Under the pieces are notes generated by a model. The model did no database searches. It worked only from the letters and a program-made list of their open reading frames with translations, and was not told the DNA's origin. The translations under genes were made by a program, and so were the position numbers. 64,000 nt of DNA from positions 16,903-80,902 of the forward strand of contig JAQXTH010000006.1 of assembly GCA_029219385.1 (NCBI GenBank), in the 5' to 3' direction. This DNA comes from Prevotellaceae bacterium. GTDB taxonomy: Bacteria; Bacteroidota; Bacteroidia; Bacteroidales; Bacteroidaceae. Below are positions 44,291 through 53,409 of the stretch, one piece after another; position 1 is the first letter of the stretch; each line of letters begins with the position of its first letter.

Positions 44291-45021
44291 TAATAAACTA
44301 TTGGGAATTCTTGAACTATTTTTCCATTTATAAGTTTGCCATTTTTCCTTTTATTACGTTTAATTCCATCACATCCCCATGTTCCCCATTGTTTAAAAAA
44401 GAATGGTATGTTTAGTTGATGAGCTTGGTTCATTATGTTTACGACCCATTTTTCATTCATGGGCCTAGCAGAAACACCACTTTCACCACCAACAATAATC
44501 CAATTTATTCCATCTAGTTCCAATTCTCCTAAATCTTCCAGAAGGGGCTCACATGATAAAAATTTCACTTTCGCATCAAGGTGTCTAATTGAATCAATCC
44601 GTTCAATAGCATTCCTATTTTCTACAGTAACACCGATCCATGCGTTAGGTGGAATAACTCTGCTTTCAAAATACTCTGCCATCCGCTTCGCTCTTTTCGT
44701 TAGTATTTGATATGTATGTTGAGGAGTATCTTTAATAACGTTAAACACCTTGTCAATGAAATTAAAAGAAATTTTCTCATTGAACAAATCGCTCATAGAG
44801 CAGACAAAAACAGTTGATTGCTTTCTCCAGTTGTATGGTTCCAACAAATCTTCCGGATGTTCTGTGGGTATGAAGTTGTTCGCATACTTTGGATTACCCA
44901 TAGCAAACAAACGCCTTGTCATCATCTCTGCATAACAATGACGACATCCTTCAGAAATCTTATTACACCCTGTGACTGGATTCCAGGTTCGTTCTGTCCA
45001 TTCTATTTTGGTTGTTCTCAT
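44290..45021 (-). CDS. DUF5131 family three-Cys-motif protein (phage Gp37/Gp68-like)
   Basis: 243 residues. The N-terminus IEWTERTWNPVTGCNKISEG leads to a C-x6-C-x2-C cluster ending GCRHCYAE, then SDLFNEKISFNFIDKV, QILTKRAKRMAEYFE, WIGVTVENRN, LSCEPLLEDLG and VGGESGVSARPM. This is DUF5131, a radical-SAM-like barrel with an unusual cysteine spacing, first known from phage proteins Gp37/Gp68. Its chemistry is unknown. It is regularly found with TcmP, and here its ATG overlaps the TcmP stop by 4 bases, which supports a functional pair. Its own stop abuts the AlbA_2 gene. Confidence 0.88.
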   Translation of the reverse strand: MRTTKIEWTERTWNPVTGCNKISEGCRHCYAEMMTRRLFAMGNPKYANNFIPTEHPEDLLEPYNWRKQSTVFVCSMSDLFNEKISFNFIDKVFNVIKDTPQHTYQILTKRAKRMAEYFESRVIPPNAWIGVTVENRNAIERIDSIRHLDAKVKFLSCEPLLEDLGELELDGINWIIVGGESGVSARPMNEKWVVNIMNQAHQLNIPFFFKQWGTWGCDGIKRNKRKNGKLINGKIVQEFPIVY

Positions 45022-46154
45022 TTCAGTTCTATTTTATATATATTTGCCTTATGAATATTTGTTGCCTGTTTGTTGTAAGTGCCCAAAATCTTAACTCTAT
45101 TCTCTTTTATCATAGAATCCATTACTTCAACAAACAATTTGGGCTCACAGCCGCATTCTAAGGCATAATCCAATCCTGTAATATTGTCTTTAATGGTAGA
45201 ATGAAGTATTTTTTCTTTGATTTCCTTAATTATACGTGTCTTCTTATTTGTATATAGTGGGTCGTAAAACAGTGTACCAGGTTCAAAATCATTATAAAGA
45301 TTACAATTTGACTCTCCTGCTTGTCTATCTTCCTTCCAACAAACCTTGACAAACTTTTCCATTCCTAGCGAATGAGCAGAACCAAAAATTAGCCCATAGT
45401 AATTGCTTCCTTTTTGAATTGTAAAAGAATGTAGATAATACTTTTTATCTACAGGAATCAAACTCCTAAAATAATCCGTTATAACCTTATGACATTCCTT
45501 TGGTTGTGTTTCATCAAATGAAATTTTATTTTTTTTGAAATAGGCTGTAACAGCAGGTAAATCCTTAAATCGTTTAATAAAAGAAGATGCTATGAAGAAG
45601 ATAAAGTCTGTTGTCGGTGAATTAACCAATTTAAGAAAAACATCATCATTAATTTGCTTAAAACCATATTGATCAAGCAAAATAAATTTTGCATATTTTG
45701 CATTGGACAATATCTGATTTAATCTTCTGTTGTTAATCAATGAGGAGAAATCTTGTGATTCAAAAAAGAATGCATTTTGAAAAGGACATACCTTTTCTAT
45801 ACATTGTGATTTGCATAGAGTAAATTCTGCCGACACATTAGATTCTAGTTCTGTCCTCTTAACTTCATCTAATTCATTATAACCAAATGTAATAAATGGG
45901 ATTCCTCTCTTCAACAATGATTTGCAATGTTGCCGTTTATCACCTCGCGCTTCTTGGAAAAGTATGATTGGAGATCCTGGGTGTTGGGCGATATCTTTAC
46001 CACTTCCAGCAAACATATCATATACAAATATGTGCGAGATGAATTTGTTGTGAACAAACACAGGGTACCATTCACGGAAACATTGCCGAAATATTTCTAA
46101 TTTCAGCATTGTTTCTTCAGTAAATACATCTTTATTTATATCCTTTTTAGCCAT
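45018..46154 (-). CDS. tcmP: Three-Cys-motif partner protein TcmP
   Basis: 378 residues from ATG 46154; the tracked TTG at 46172 adds six residues. Recognised from TEETMLKLEIFRQCFREWYP, FVYDMFAGSGKDIAQHPGSP and LLDQYGFKQINDDVFLKLVN, which together look like a degenerate Rossmann methyltransferase-like fold (AGSG loop, DQYG in place of DPPY). TcmP proteins are named for their regular pairing with DUF5131 three-Cys proteins, and that gene follows here with a 4-base overlap. Biochemical role is not established. The C-terminal 80 residues look like a winged-helix-type module. Several cysteines (FTLCKSQCIEKVCPF) cluster mid-protein. Confidence 0.85.
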   Translation of the reverse strand: MAKKDINKDVFTEETMLKLEIFRQCFREWYPVFVHNKFISHIFVYDMFAGSGKDIAQHPGSPIILFQEARGDKRQHCKSLLKRGIPFITFGYNELDEVKRTELESNVSAEFTLCKSQCIEKVCPFQNAFFFESQDFSSLINNRRLNQILSNAKYAKFILLDQYGFKQINDDVFLKLVNSPTTDFIFFIASSFIKRFKDLPAVTAYFKKNKISFDETQPKECHKVITDYFRSLIPVDKKYYLHSFTIQKGSNYYGLIFGSAHSLGMEKFVKVCWKEDRQAGESNCNLYNDFEPGTLFYDPLYTNKKTRIIKEIKEKILHSTIKDNITGLDYALECGCEPKLFVEVMDSMIKENRVKILGTYNKQATNIHKANIYKIELK

Positions 46155-46177
46155 ATAGCCTAATCCACTCAATCTAA

Positions 46178-47005
46178 TTATTCCAATTGCTTTCTATATA
46201 CAGCATCTAATGTTTGGCCGTCTTTATCTTTCCAGACGAGCCAACCGTTATTGCTACTACCAATGCAGAAGTCGGCAGCTGTGCTGGGGCTTGGGAAAGT
46301 CTTGTCTGATTCCAATTCCAACTTGTCACCATTGTTGATGGTATAATCCTTGAGAAGATTCTCACGTTTCTCTTTCCATGTAAACGATGGAACAGACGAC
46401 TTTGCAATAATGCTACCCTTTAAAACTGTAAATCCATTAGCATCATAGAAACCTTTGGCGTTACAACCACGCCCCTTAGTATAGAACAGATGCTCTTCCT
46501 TTGGCTTTGCCACATCAAATATATTGCAACCAATAAAAGATGTTAGGAACTTCACATCTTCAAAGAATCCCTCCATATCATCTTTTCTATACTCAGGTAG
46601 ATTAGGTGCCTTTGGCGTTTGCTTATTCTCATTTAGCACAAAATTATTGGAAGCCTTTGCCTCTGCGATTGCCCTATGCTCCAAGTATTGCACATCAGCC
46701 TTTGTCATCGCAGCATCTTTCGAGATAAACAGCAATGCCTTTTGCCAAAACACCTTTTTGCTATCGTGGTCTTTAACGCGTTCACGAAAGTTCTCCGTTT
46801 CACCAATGTAAGCCTTTGGCTTGGTTGCCTCATCCTCACCCAATAAGATATAAAATGCAGGTGTCTGCAACTCCTGTCGCTCATTCAGAATAGAAAGATT
46901 AGAACGAGGAATCACATACATCTGGCAAATCTTATTGCTGATGAACACATACTGAGTCCCCTTCGGATCTCCATCTATCAAATATGTCGTTACTGTTTTG
47001 CCCAT
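46178..47005 (-). CDS. GIY-YIG nuclease-fold protein with DUF4357
   Basis: 275 residues from ATG 47005; the tracked start at 47035 is a TTG. Residues about 45-130 carry the GIY-YIG core in the form FYILLGEDEATKPKAYIGET, followed by ENFRERVKDH and the YLEHRAIAEA helix with a glutamate, as needed for nuclease activity. The C-terminal part (EKRENLLKDYTINNGDKLEL, TAADFCIGSSNNGWLVWKDK) is the DUF4357 domain often joined to it. Such proteins are scattered in defence and mobile regions. It starts 16 bases after the OLD-like ATPase gene and ends 23 bases before tcmP. Confidence 0.85.
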   Translation of the reverse strand: MGKTVTTYLIDGDPKGTQYVFISNKICQMYVIPRSNLSILNERQELQTPAFYILLGEDEATKPKAYIGETENFRERVKDHDSKKVFWQKALLFISKDAAMTKADVQYLEHRAIAEAKASNNFVLNENKQTPKAPNLPEYRKDDMEGFFEDVKFLTSFIGCNIFDVAKPKEEHLFYTKGRGCNAKGFYDANGFTVLKGSIIAKSSVPSFTWKEKRENLLKDYTINNGDKLELESDKTFPSPSTAADFCIGSSNNGWLVWKDKDGQTLDAVYRKQLE

Positions 47006-47021
47006 GAGACTATATTTCAAT

Positions 47022-48635
47022 TTATGCGTTTCCAAAAATCTCAGATTCCAATTCTTTATATATTTGTGTATCTTCTGTAATTAATGGAACTATTGTATCC
47101 CTAAGGAAAGCATCTTTTGTGTTTCCACATTTCGTTAATAACAATAATCGCTTTAGTTCTGTATAGATCTTTCCACTTGCGGATTTTATATCGTCTGTAG
47201 GATTGCCTCTTCCAATACTTTCAGTTATCGCTTGTTTCTTAAAGTTAAGGCACTCTGTAATTTTGTCTTCTTGACTCAGAGAAGTGCATAACTTTGTGAT
47301 TATCTCGTCATCTAAAAGATAGCATTCTATATGTCGCTTGTTTAGTACTTTAATACCTTTTGTTTTCAAATCATTTATTTCTCCTTCACTTTTATCATCT
47401 CGATCTACAAATTTTATTATTGTAGAATTTTTAAGAACTTGTGAGATGATTTTCATACTAATGTTGTTTTCATCTTCAAGTTCAGAACAAGAACCAATTG
47501 ACACAAATGAAGTATCAGGGTATTTTGAGGCAAAAATACGACTATAAATCTGAGCATCAAAATTCTTATAGGCTCTTCCTTGTACAGTTCCTTCACAAAA
47601 AACAACTCTTTGTGGAGCAATCAATTTCGCAAAGTCACCAAATGCAAGTTCTAAGAATTTATTCCAGATAGTAGCATCTATAGTTGAAGGTCGAATAACG
47701 ACAGAAGCATCGAAATCCATATCTGTAAAATTCAAAAAGCAAACTGTATTTGGATATTTTTCTTCCAATTCTTTTGCAGCTTTAAGCATTCCAATGGAAT
47801 GAGTTGATAACCATAATTGGGAGTTATTAGGAATTAAATTGTACAATTCAGACAACAATTTTGCTTGTAAAGCTGTATGCATATGAGTTTCCGGCTCATC
47901 AATACAATATACGGTATTATCAAAATAAGTAGCCTTGATTACCAAATCAAGCAATAAATCAAAAGCCGATTTTTCACCAGCAGATAGGTTCTTGTAATGG
48001 AAACTTTCAGAACGTCCTTTCGTGAAATAGAAACTGCCATTAGCAAGTGGATCTCCGATGGAGGCTAATTGCAAATCATCAAAAACATTATTAAGCGAAT
48101 TCTTTATTTTACCAGTCAATTCTTCTCTCAGGTCTTTTACAGACTTATTGTCATTCTTTGAGTTAAAGACTCCAGACAATGTATTTGATACCAACCTTTG
48201 GTAATTCTCTGATACGGACATGTCTGTATTCATCAAAGTATCAAATTTCATTTGATCTTTAGGATTACCGAGCCGTGATAAGCTTGATGTTGTAAAATCC
48301 GGTTCATTTCTATGGGCAGTACGAAAATAAAAACGTCCATGAATACTATTGCGATCATTCAAATCTGTGTCGTATGTCGATAATTGTACTTGATGAGAAT
48401 ACCAGTCACCATTTTCTTCTGTCTCTATATCACTTTTTTTGAAGTAATAATCTTTATTGCCAACTCTGTTAAAACCACGCCATTTATACCAATGGTTCAG
48501 GGCTTCAAATACAGAGGTTTTACCACACCCATTAGGTCCTACAAGAATAACAAGCTTTGCAGTTTGAGGAATTCCTGTAATAGTTAGATCTGTAAATCGC
48601 TTGAACTTATTTAATTTGACTTCTCTTATTTTCAT
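47022..48635 (-). CDS. OLD-like AAA ATPase with TOPRIM-type nuclease end
   Basis: 537 residues. Walker A LVGPNGCGKTS (residues 32-41), ABC-like signature NLSAGEKSAFDLLLDLV, Walker B TVYCIDEPETHMHTAL and D-loop/His switch LWLSTHSIGML make the ATPase half. After about residue 345 a TOPRIM-like fold follows with VVFCEGTVQG (glutamate) and IIKFVDRDDKSEGEI (DxD-type). This order is that of OLD family nucleases, several of which act in phage defence; class 2 OLD and Gabija GajA share it. No UvrD-like GajB partner is next to it, the neighbour being a GIY-YIG protein. A start 91 bases after the restriction gene with a plausible AGGAT ribosome site. Confidence 0.82.
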   Translation of the reverse strand: MKIREVKLNKFKRFTDLTITGIPQTAKLVILVGPNGCGKTSVFEALNHWYKWRGFNRVGNKDYYFKKSDIETEENGDWYSHQVQLSTYDTDLNDRNSIHGRFYFRTAHRNEPDFTTSSLSRLGNPKDQMKFDTLMNTDMSVSENYQRLVSNTLSGVFNSKNDNKSVKDLREELTGKIKNSLNNVFDDLQLASIGDPLANGSFYFTKGRSESFHYKNLSAGEKSAFDLLLDLVIKATYFDNTVYCIDEPETHMHTALQAKLLSELYNLIPNNSQLWLSTHSIGMLKAAKELEEKYPNTVCFLNFTDMDFDASVVIRPSTIDATIWNKFLELAFGDFAKLIAPQRVVFCEGTVQGRAYKNFDAQIYSRIFASKYPDTSFVSIGSCSELEDENNISMKIISQVLKNSTIIKFVDRDDKSEGEINDLKTKGIKVLNKRHIECYLLDDEIITKLCTSLSQEDKITECLNFKKQAITESIGRGNPTDDIKSASGKIYTELKRLLLLTKCGNTKDAFLRDTIVPLITEDTQIYKELESEIFGNA

Positions 48636-48726
48636 TCTTTATCCTCCCATCTTTTTATAATGCGAAGAAATCTGTCTTGCATTATCTTTTTTAGTATTGG
48701 ACATCATGATAGAGTCTTTACCTTTT

Positions 48727-51700
48727 CTACTTCAAATACTTATCCAAAATTTTTTGCTTCACAACTATATAATCTTGCATTTTTTTCTTCAGGTCAGCTA
48801 TCTCATTCTCCAGTTTAATGAGCTGTTGAGCCACTTTGTTCTGCGTTTCAATGTCTGGCAACATGATAGAGAGAGCTTTGACACGTTCTGTTGACGAACG
48901 GTTAGAACGTGAGAACCGTTCCGCCTCACCTGCTTTCAGAAGAGGATAGACCAAATACTTTGGATTGACAACGGTTTCATCCAGGACTCTGATTACGCCA
49001 CAATGGTCTGTTGGATTGAACGGTTTTTCGGCCTCTTGGTAATTAACCATCCAGTCGCCATCTATGCCCCATAGAACAGATGGCTTCGAAAAGTCAGAAA
49101 GCACAGAGTTACTGGTTTTACCAAATGGCTCAAACACATTGGCACTAAACACGTCATACACTCCGTCTTTCACAATATCAGACTTTAAGACACGGCGGCC
49201 AATGGATATATCAAACAAGTCTGCACGGTTGAGACTGATGGAATTGTTGGTCTTCATCTGCGATTGACGCATCAATTCTTCGATTTCCTTTTCTATCTCA
49301 ATTATACGAGACGAAGCATTGATATAATCGTTGTCTTGCTCTTGACATTCCTCTGCGATTTTTCTTTGCACCTCCACAAGTGGAGCCTTCGGTATTAAGA
49401 AGTTTGGTATGACCTTCTTGTCACCACGAGGCATCTTTAGTCCAGTTTTTCCTACCATCATGTAGTCGAAGAAAATGTCAGATGAAAGGATTGCATACAG
49501 GTATTCTGACAAATAATCTGATGGCTTGGCATTTCTGAACACAAGAACATCATTTGAACACCCTCCGTCGTGTTCGGCAAGCCATATCTTTTTTAGATAA
49601 GGTCTGATGTTTGAAACCAGAATATCATCCTTTTGATACTTTGTTACATTACCTACCTCGGGCACATCGTTATATGGAGTTATTCCTGCACGATTTTGCA
49701 GCATGTTGGCTGTCGTTACATAACTTGACGGTGATATGCTAGAATATGCTACCTTTTCAGAAATATATGGGCTTACAACGCCTAATTTTTCTAATGGGTA
49801 TTTGCTTTGTATCTGGGGATATGATAGAACCGGGGTTGTCTTGATAGACTTTGAAAAGTCTGCCCGTTTGAAATCAATTAAATCTGCAAGATCATATACT
49901 TCAACATAATCCATCAACTCATCAGGAACAGAAACTTCTCCATTCGCGAAGTTTTGTCGTATTATGGAGTTAATCTTCAAATCATCTTCCAAATCTTGTG
50001 GATTGAATAAGGGCGTTTGAATACCCTTTATACCTTCAATTTGATGCATAGTGTCATCGTCTTCTCCATTGCCTTCATCGTCAGAGGTACTTTGCGTTGA
50101 AACATTCAAATACTTAATACCCTCGTTGCCCTTGCTGTCACTCCATTCATAACCCAAGAATCGCTTAATGTTTGTTGTTCCTGAGGGCGACTTGACGATA
50201 ACCACAGGATTGGGCGTAATTTTTGCTAATATGAAATAATATACCTTTTCTTTCTCGATGGCAATGACGAATTGCAAGAAAGCTTTAGTTCCTTGCCTTT
50301 TCTTTTCATCCTCAGATAGTTTTCTATATGCTTGAGTATCTTGGCGGCCCTTGAATTTTGCCCTGATTTCCTTTGCTTGGGTACAAACTCCCTTCATCGC
50401 GTTGCGTTGATTGCCAAAGAAGGCTGTCTTATAGGCTTGGATGGTATCATGTTCCATAAAGTTCTCCGTCATATTGCCAGAAAGGAATGCATGATAATCT
50501 TCCCAATTGAAATCGCAGTGGTCACAATATGCTTGCAGCAAATCTGTGTCATCATAGATGTCATTGGACTCGCACTTTTCATAATTACAGAACCAGCAAT
50601 TAACCCTATTCTGATAGTGCTCTGCATCGGGCGTATTGGTTTCCTTGCGTCGTAAGAACATCGTAACAGTATTGGTTCCTGTCTTGCCAAACGTTCCACT
50701 ACCAAACTCTACCAAAGCCACGATGTCGAACTTTTGGAGAATTATTTCACGCCCCTTGGCATAAATGCCACCTTTGTTTAGAACAGAGACAGGAAGTATG
50801 ATACCTGCAACACCACCTGCCTTTAATAACTGGGCAGCACGCTCGATAAAGAATATCTCAATGGCATTATTCTTGGCAATATTAAGGCCATCATTGAAGA
50901 GAGAATAATGCTTTCGTTGACTCTCCGTCAGGGTCTCTAAGAAACCTTTAACCGAATAAGGTGGATTAGCTATCAGAACATCGTATGACGCCTCTCTAAC
51001 ATTTTCATTTGGAACCAAAGCATCAGAATAAATTATCTTCGTCTCATCATGACCATACATGAAGGCAGAAACCTTAGACACCTTAGACAGGCGGTATTCC
51101 TTTTCTATACCTGTGATATGTGCATAATACTCATTTAATGGTATTGAGGGACGATACTTCTCCACGTAATCTTTTATCTGTACTGCATATTCTGTCAAGA
51201 AATGTCCTGCGCCACAAGCGTAGTCTATAGCAGAAGGGATATCCTCGCAGTTCTGAATAATCCGTTCCAAAGGAAGTGAAGAAACGAGGAAGCGCACTAT
51301 TGGCATAGGCGTGAAGAATTGGCCTTCGCTCTGCTTGACACCTTTATTCAGGAAACCTTCAAACAAATCGCCAAGCAACTGGTTTTGATCAGAGTCTTTC
51401 AGTTTAATGTCCTGTAACATCTTGACCACCTTCAATAAAATGGCTGCATTCTGTTCAAAGAGTTTTTTATTGTGTACGCTGATGAAAGAAAAGTCGTTGT
51501 CAGAGAAGAACTTCAGGGCACGGAAATAGCTTTTGATGGTCTTTTTTGTCGCATCTGGGTCATTCTTGAATCGACGGAATGCTTTCTCAATCTCACCATC
51601 CTCTATGTAAGTAACATCTTCATTCAAGAAGCGTTTCATACCATCACGATAAAGACGCTGCAAGCGGTCTTGCAAGCGGTAATCATCATCATATGCAGAA

Positions 51701-52611
51701 CCTTTCCAGTAGAAATTCAAGTCATCAGGATTGCTTGTCTCATCCACGACTTTTGCAAGGAAGAGGTTCACCAGTTTGTCAAAAGCATTCTCATATCCTC
51801 CAACATTGTGTTGACGCAGAATCAAGGCGAACTCATTATACTTTTTCTGAATGGTATCGCTGTCAACAGACTTCAGGTCTTTTGTTGTGTACTTGTTCTT
51901 ACCAATTCTGTATGGTTCTATTTCGTCCTCGAAAAGACCTCGCGTTGCATAATCATCATGGTAGGTTTCATGCCATACTCTATAAAGTTTCTTGTTGTTG
52001 TCTGCATCTTTGTAGCTCCTAGCAGTTTCTTCATTGGCTAGTTTCTCTTCGTTATCTTGGACATTAATGAGATGATAATTTTGTTCTATCCTTCCATCAA
52101 TAATATCAGCAGTATATAGACAAAGGAACTTCGTGGAGCGTTCCTGTTGGAAATAACTAAAGAGTTGGGCACCATCTTCTTTTGTGTCTGCCCATGCTCC
52201 ATCAAACTCTCGTCCCCAAGTCTTACATTCAATAATCAACAAAGACTCCTTATCCTCGTCTGAGCCATCAAAACCACCATTTTTAAAGGTCCTGACCCAA
52301 ACATCCGCATAGCCACCTTTGGCTGTATGTCCCAATTTCCATGCAGGTTCTAACTCGATATGAATAGGATTGTAGCCTTTCCGTAAAAGGCGATCGACAC
52401 AATGTAACACGACAAGATTTTCTGGTTCCAAGAGATTGCAAGTCGTTTCTCGACCAATAGAAATACCACATTCGCTATAGAAGATATGTCCGTCACCACT
52501 AATATCAACCTTTAGTGGCTCGTTAACATTCTTATATTTTTTTGTATATATGTTGCCATCGTGCTCAAATTCAAGCAAGTTTAGCAATTCTTTAATATTG
52601 TCTTTAGTCAT
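48727..52611 (-). CDS. Single-chain restriction-methylation-specificity protein (type IIG-like)
   Basis: 1294 residues combining three activities. N-terminus: PD-(D/E)xK nuclease with GGYADVWVR (D102) and LLIIECKTWG (E127, K129), like the nuclease part of HsdR but without a helicase. Middle: N6-adenine methyltransferase of HsdM type, with EGQFFTPMPIVRFLVSSLPL, motif I DYACGAGHF (460-468) and NPPY (546-549). C-terminus from about residue 950: two target-recognition domains, each followed by a coiled coil (IIEIEKEIEELMRQSQ and LIKLENEIADLKKKMQD), i.e. a complete HsdS-like unit. Expected to methylate its site and cut unmodified DNA. It starts 59 bases after the XRE-DinD regulator gene. Confidence 0.88.
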   Translation of the reverse strand: MTKDNIKELLNLLEFEHDGNIYTKKYKNVNEPLKVDISGDGHIFYSECGISIGRETTCNLLEPENLVVLHCVDRLLRKGYNPIHIELEPAWKLGHTAKGGYADVWVRTFKNGGFDGSDEDKESLLIIECKTWGREFDGAWADTKEDGAQLFSYFQQERSTKFLCLYTADIIDGRIEQNYHLINVQDNEEKLANEETARSYKDADNNKKLYRVWHETYHDDYATRGLFEDEIEPYRIGKNKYTTKDLKSVDSDTIQKKYNEFALILRQHNVGGYENAFDKLVNLFLAKVVDETSNPDDLNFYWKGSAYDDDYRLQDRLQRLYRDGMKRFLNEDVTYIEDGEIEKAFRRFKNDPDATKKTIKSYFRALKFFSDNDFSFISVHNKKLFEQNAAILLKVVKMLQDIKLKDSDQNQLLGDLFEGFLNKGVKQSEGQFFTPMPIVRFLVSSLPLERIIQNCEDIPSAIDYACGAGHFLTEYAVQIKDYVEKYRPSIPLNEYYAHITGIEKEYRLSKVSKVSAFMYGHDETKIIYSDALVPNENVREASYDVLIANPPYSVKGFLETLTESQRKHYSLFNDGLNIAKNNAIEIFFIERAAQLLKAGGVAGIILPVSVLNKGGIYAKGREIILQKFDIVALVEFGSGTFGKTGTNTVTMFLRRKETNTPDAEHYQNRVNCWFCNYEKCESNDIYDDTDLLQAYCDHCDFNWEDYHAFLSGNMTENFMEHDTIQAYKTAFFGNQRNAMKGVCTQAKEIRAKFKGRQDTQAYRKLSEDEKKRQGTKAFLQFVIAIEKEKVYYFILAKITPNPVVIVKSPSGTTNIKRFLGYEWSDSKGNEGIKYLNVSTQSTSDDEGNGEDDDTMHQIEGIKGIQTPLFNPQDLEDDLKINSIIRQNFANGEVSVPDELMDYVEVYDLADLIDFKRADFSKSIKTTPVLSYPQIQSKYPLEKLGVVSPYISEKVAYSSISPSSYVTTANMLQNRAGITPYNDVPEVGNVTKYQKDDILVSNIRPYLKKIWLAEHDGGCSNDVLVFRNAKPSDYLSEYLYAILSSDIFFDYMMVGKTGLKMPRGDKKVIPNFLIPKAPLVEVQRKIAEECQEQDNDYINASSRIIEIEKEIEELMRQSQMKTNNSISLNRADLFDISIGRRVLKSDIVKDGVYDVFSANVFEPFGKTSNSVLSDFSKPSVLWGIDGDWMVNYQEAEKPFNPTDHCGVIRVLDETVVNPKYLVYPLLKAGEAERFSRSNRSSTERVKALSIMLPDIETQNKVAQQLIKLENEIADLKKKMQDYIVVKQKILDKYLK

Positions 52612-52670
52612 ATAGTGTGGTTTTCTTATTCCGTTCTATTTTTAGAAAAAAATACATCTCTTTTATGTAA

Positions 52671-53081
52671 TCATCCAATTTTGGCTGATTCAGATTCAGG
52701 TATAATGCCTCGTTCTGTGAGCATCTTATGCACAGCGGCATTATTATCGACATATTCCCGTGTGATGGATGCTTCGCCTTGGAGATTTTTTGATTGAATA
52801 TTTACATTGGTCATTTCATTCGCAAGATCTTTCGCCATTGTGTCAATACTCGATGTGATTTTCTTCTCAGCATCGAAATCCACTTCCAGCAGGTCTTTGA
52901 TGTCAACCTGTAACAGGCGAGCGATTTCTACGAATTGTGCCATGGAGGGCTGTATCTTGTTGGTTTTCCACCGTGAAACAGTCATGTCGGTGACACCCAT
53001 CTGTTCGGCAAGCCAACGGTTGGTGATTTGCTTGTCGGCCAATACCACTCTGATTCTGTTTTGGCAATCTTTCTTGGTCAT
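52671..53081 (-). CDS. XRE-family regulator with a DinD-like C-terminal tail
   Basis: 136 residues. Residues 5-65 form a helix-turn-helix of the XRE/Cro type (ITNRWLAEQMGVTDMTVSRW, SMAQFVEIARLLQVDIKDLL). Residues about 80-136 (LANEMTNVNIQSKNLQGEAS, ITREYVDNNAAVHKMLTERG) closely resemble, from memory, the C-terminal end of Bacteroidetes DinD (DNA damage-inducible protein D), minus its last PAEDIKKLER segment. First gene of the island run, so it probably controls the restriction gene as a C-protein-like or damage-responsive regulator. Promoter at 53110. The fusion of the two parts is unusual. Confidence 0.8.
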   Translation of the reverse strand: MTKKDCQNRIRVVLADKQITNRWLAEQMGVTDMTVSRWKTNKIQPSMAQFVEIARLLQVDIKDLLEVDFDAEKKITSSIDTMAKDLANEMTNVNIQSKNLQGEASITREYVDNNAAVHKMLTERGIIPESESAKIG

Positions 53082-53109
53082 CTATTTTGATTTTAGCTAT
53101 TTACATGTG

Positions 53110-53141
53110 CAAAAATAAACATAATTTGTTAAGCTGCCCAA
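53110..53141 (-). promoter_or_regulatory. Promoter of the defence island
   Basis: Minus-strand TTG (53139-53141) and TATTTTTG (53110-53117) with a 21-base spacer, about 29 bases before the XRE gene. It could drive the whole ten-gene island. Confidence 0.5.
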
Positions 53142-53409
53142 GTTGATGTTGAATAATATCTCGTTTTTGGCACTTTTTGTGTTTCTAACTCCTTGTTTTG
53201 CATACGACCCGACAAAATTACACAGTGTCTTTTTGCATTTAGTACATCTCTTTGCTATATATGCGCAATGTGGACTAAACTTATTTCTCTTTCGCCAGTA
53301 AATGAATCAATGCTATAGGTTGAGTGTTGGCAGGCTGTTGATGGCGAAAAAGAATATCAACTTGTCATGATTTTACATCTGTAGAAAATCACTGTTTCGT
53401 TTTCTCATA
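53142..53409. other. Non-coding stretch at the island boundary
   Basis: About 270 bases between the island promoter and the mutB terminator. I see no ORF, tRNA fragment or integrase site. An 8-base inverted repeat TTTCGCCA/TGGCGAAA (about 53292-53347) is the only structure and may be chance. Confidence 0.4.

Noticed and set aside
53285-53350. Inverted repeat TTTCGCCA/TGGCGAAA as an operator or element end
   Set aside because: Only 8 bases over a 40-base gap with no second copy or promoter link; probably chance.
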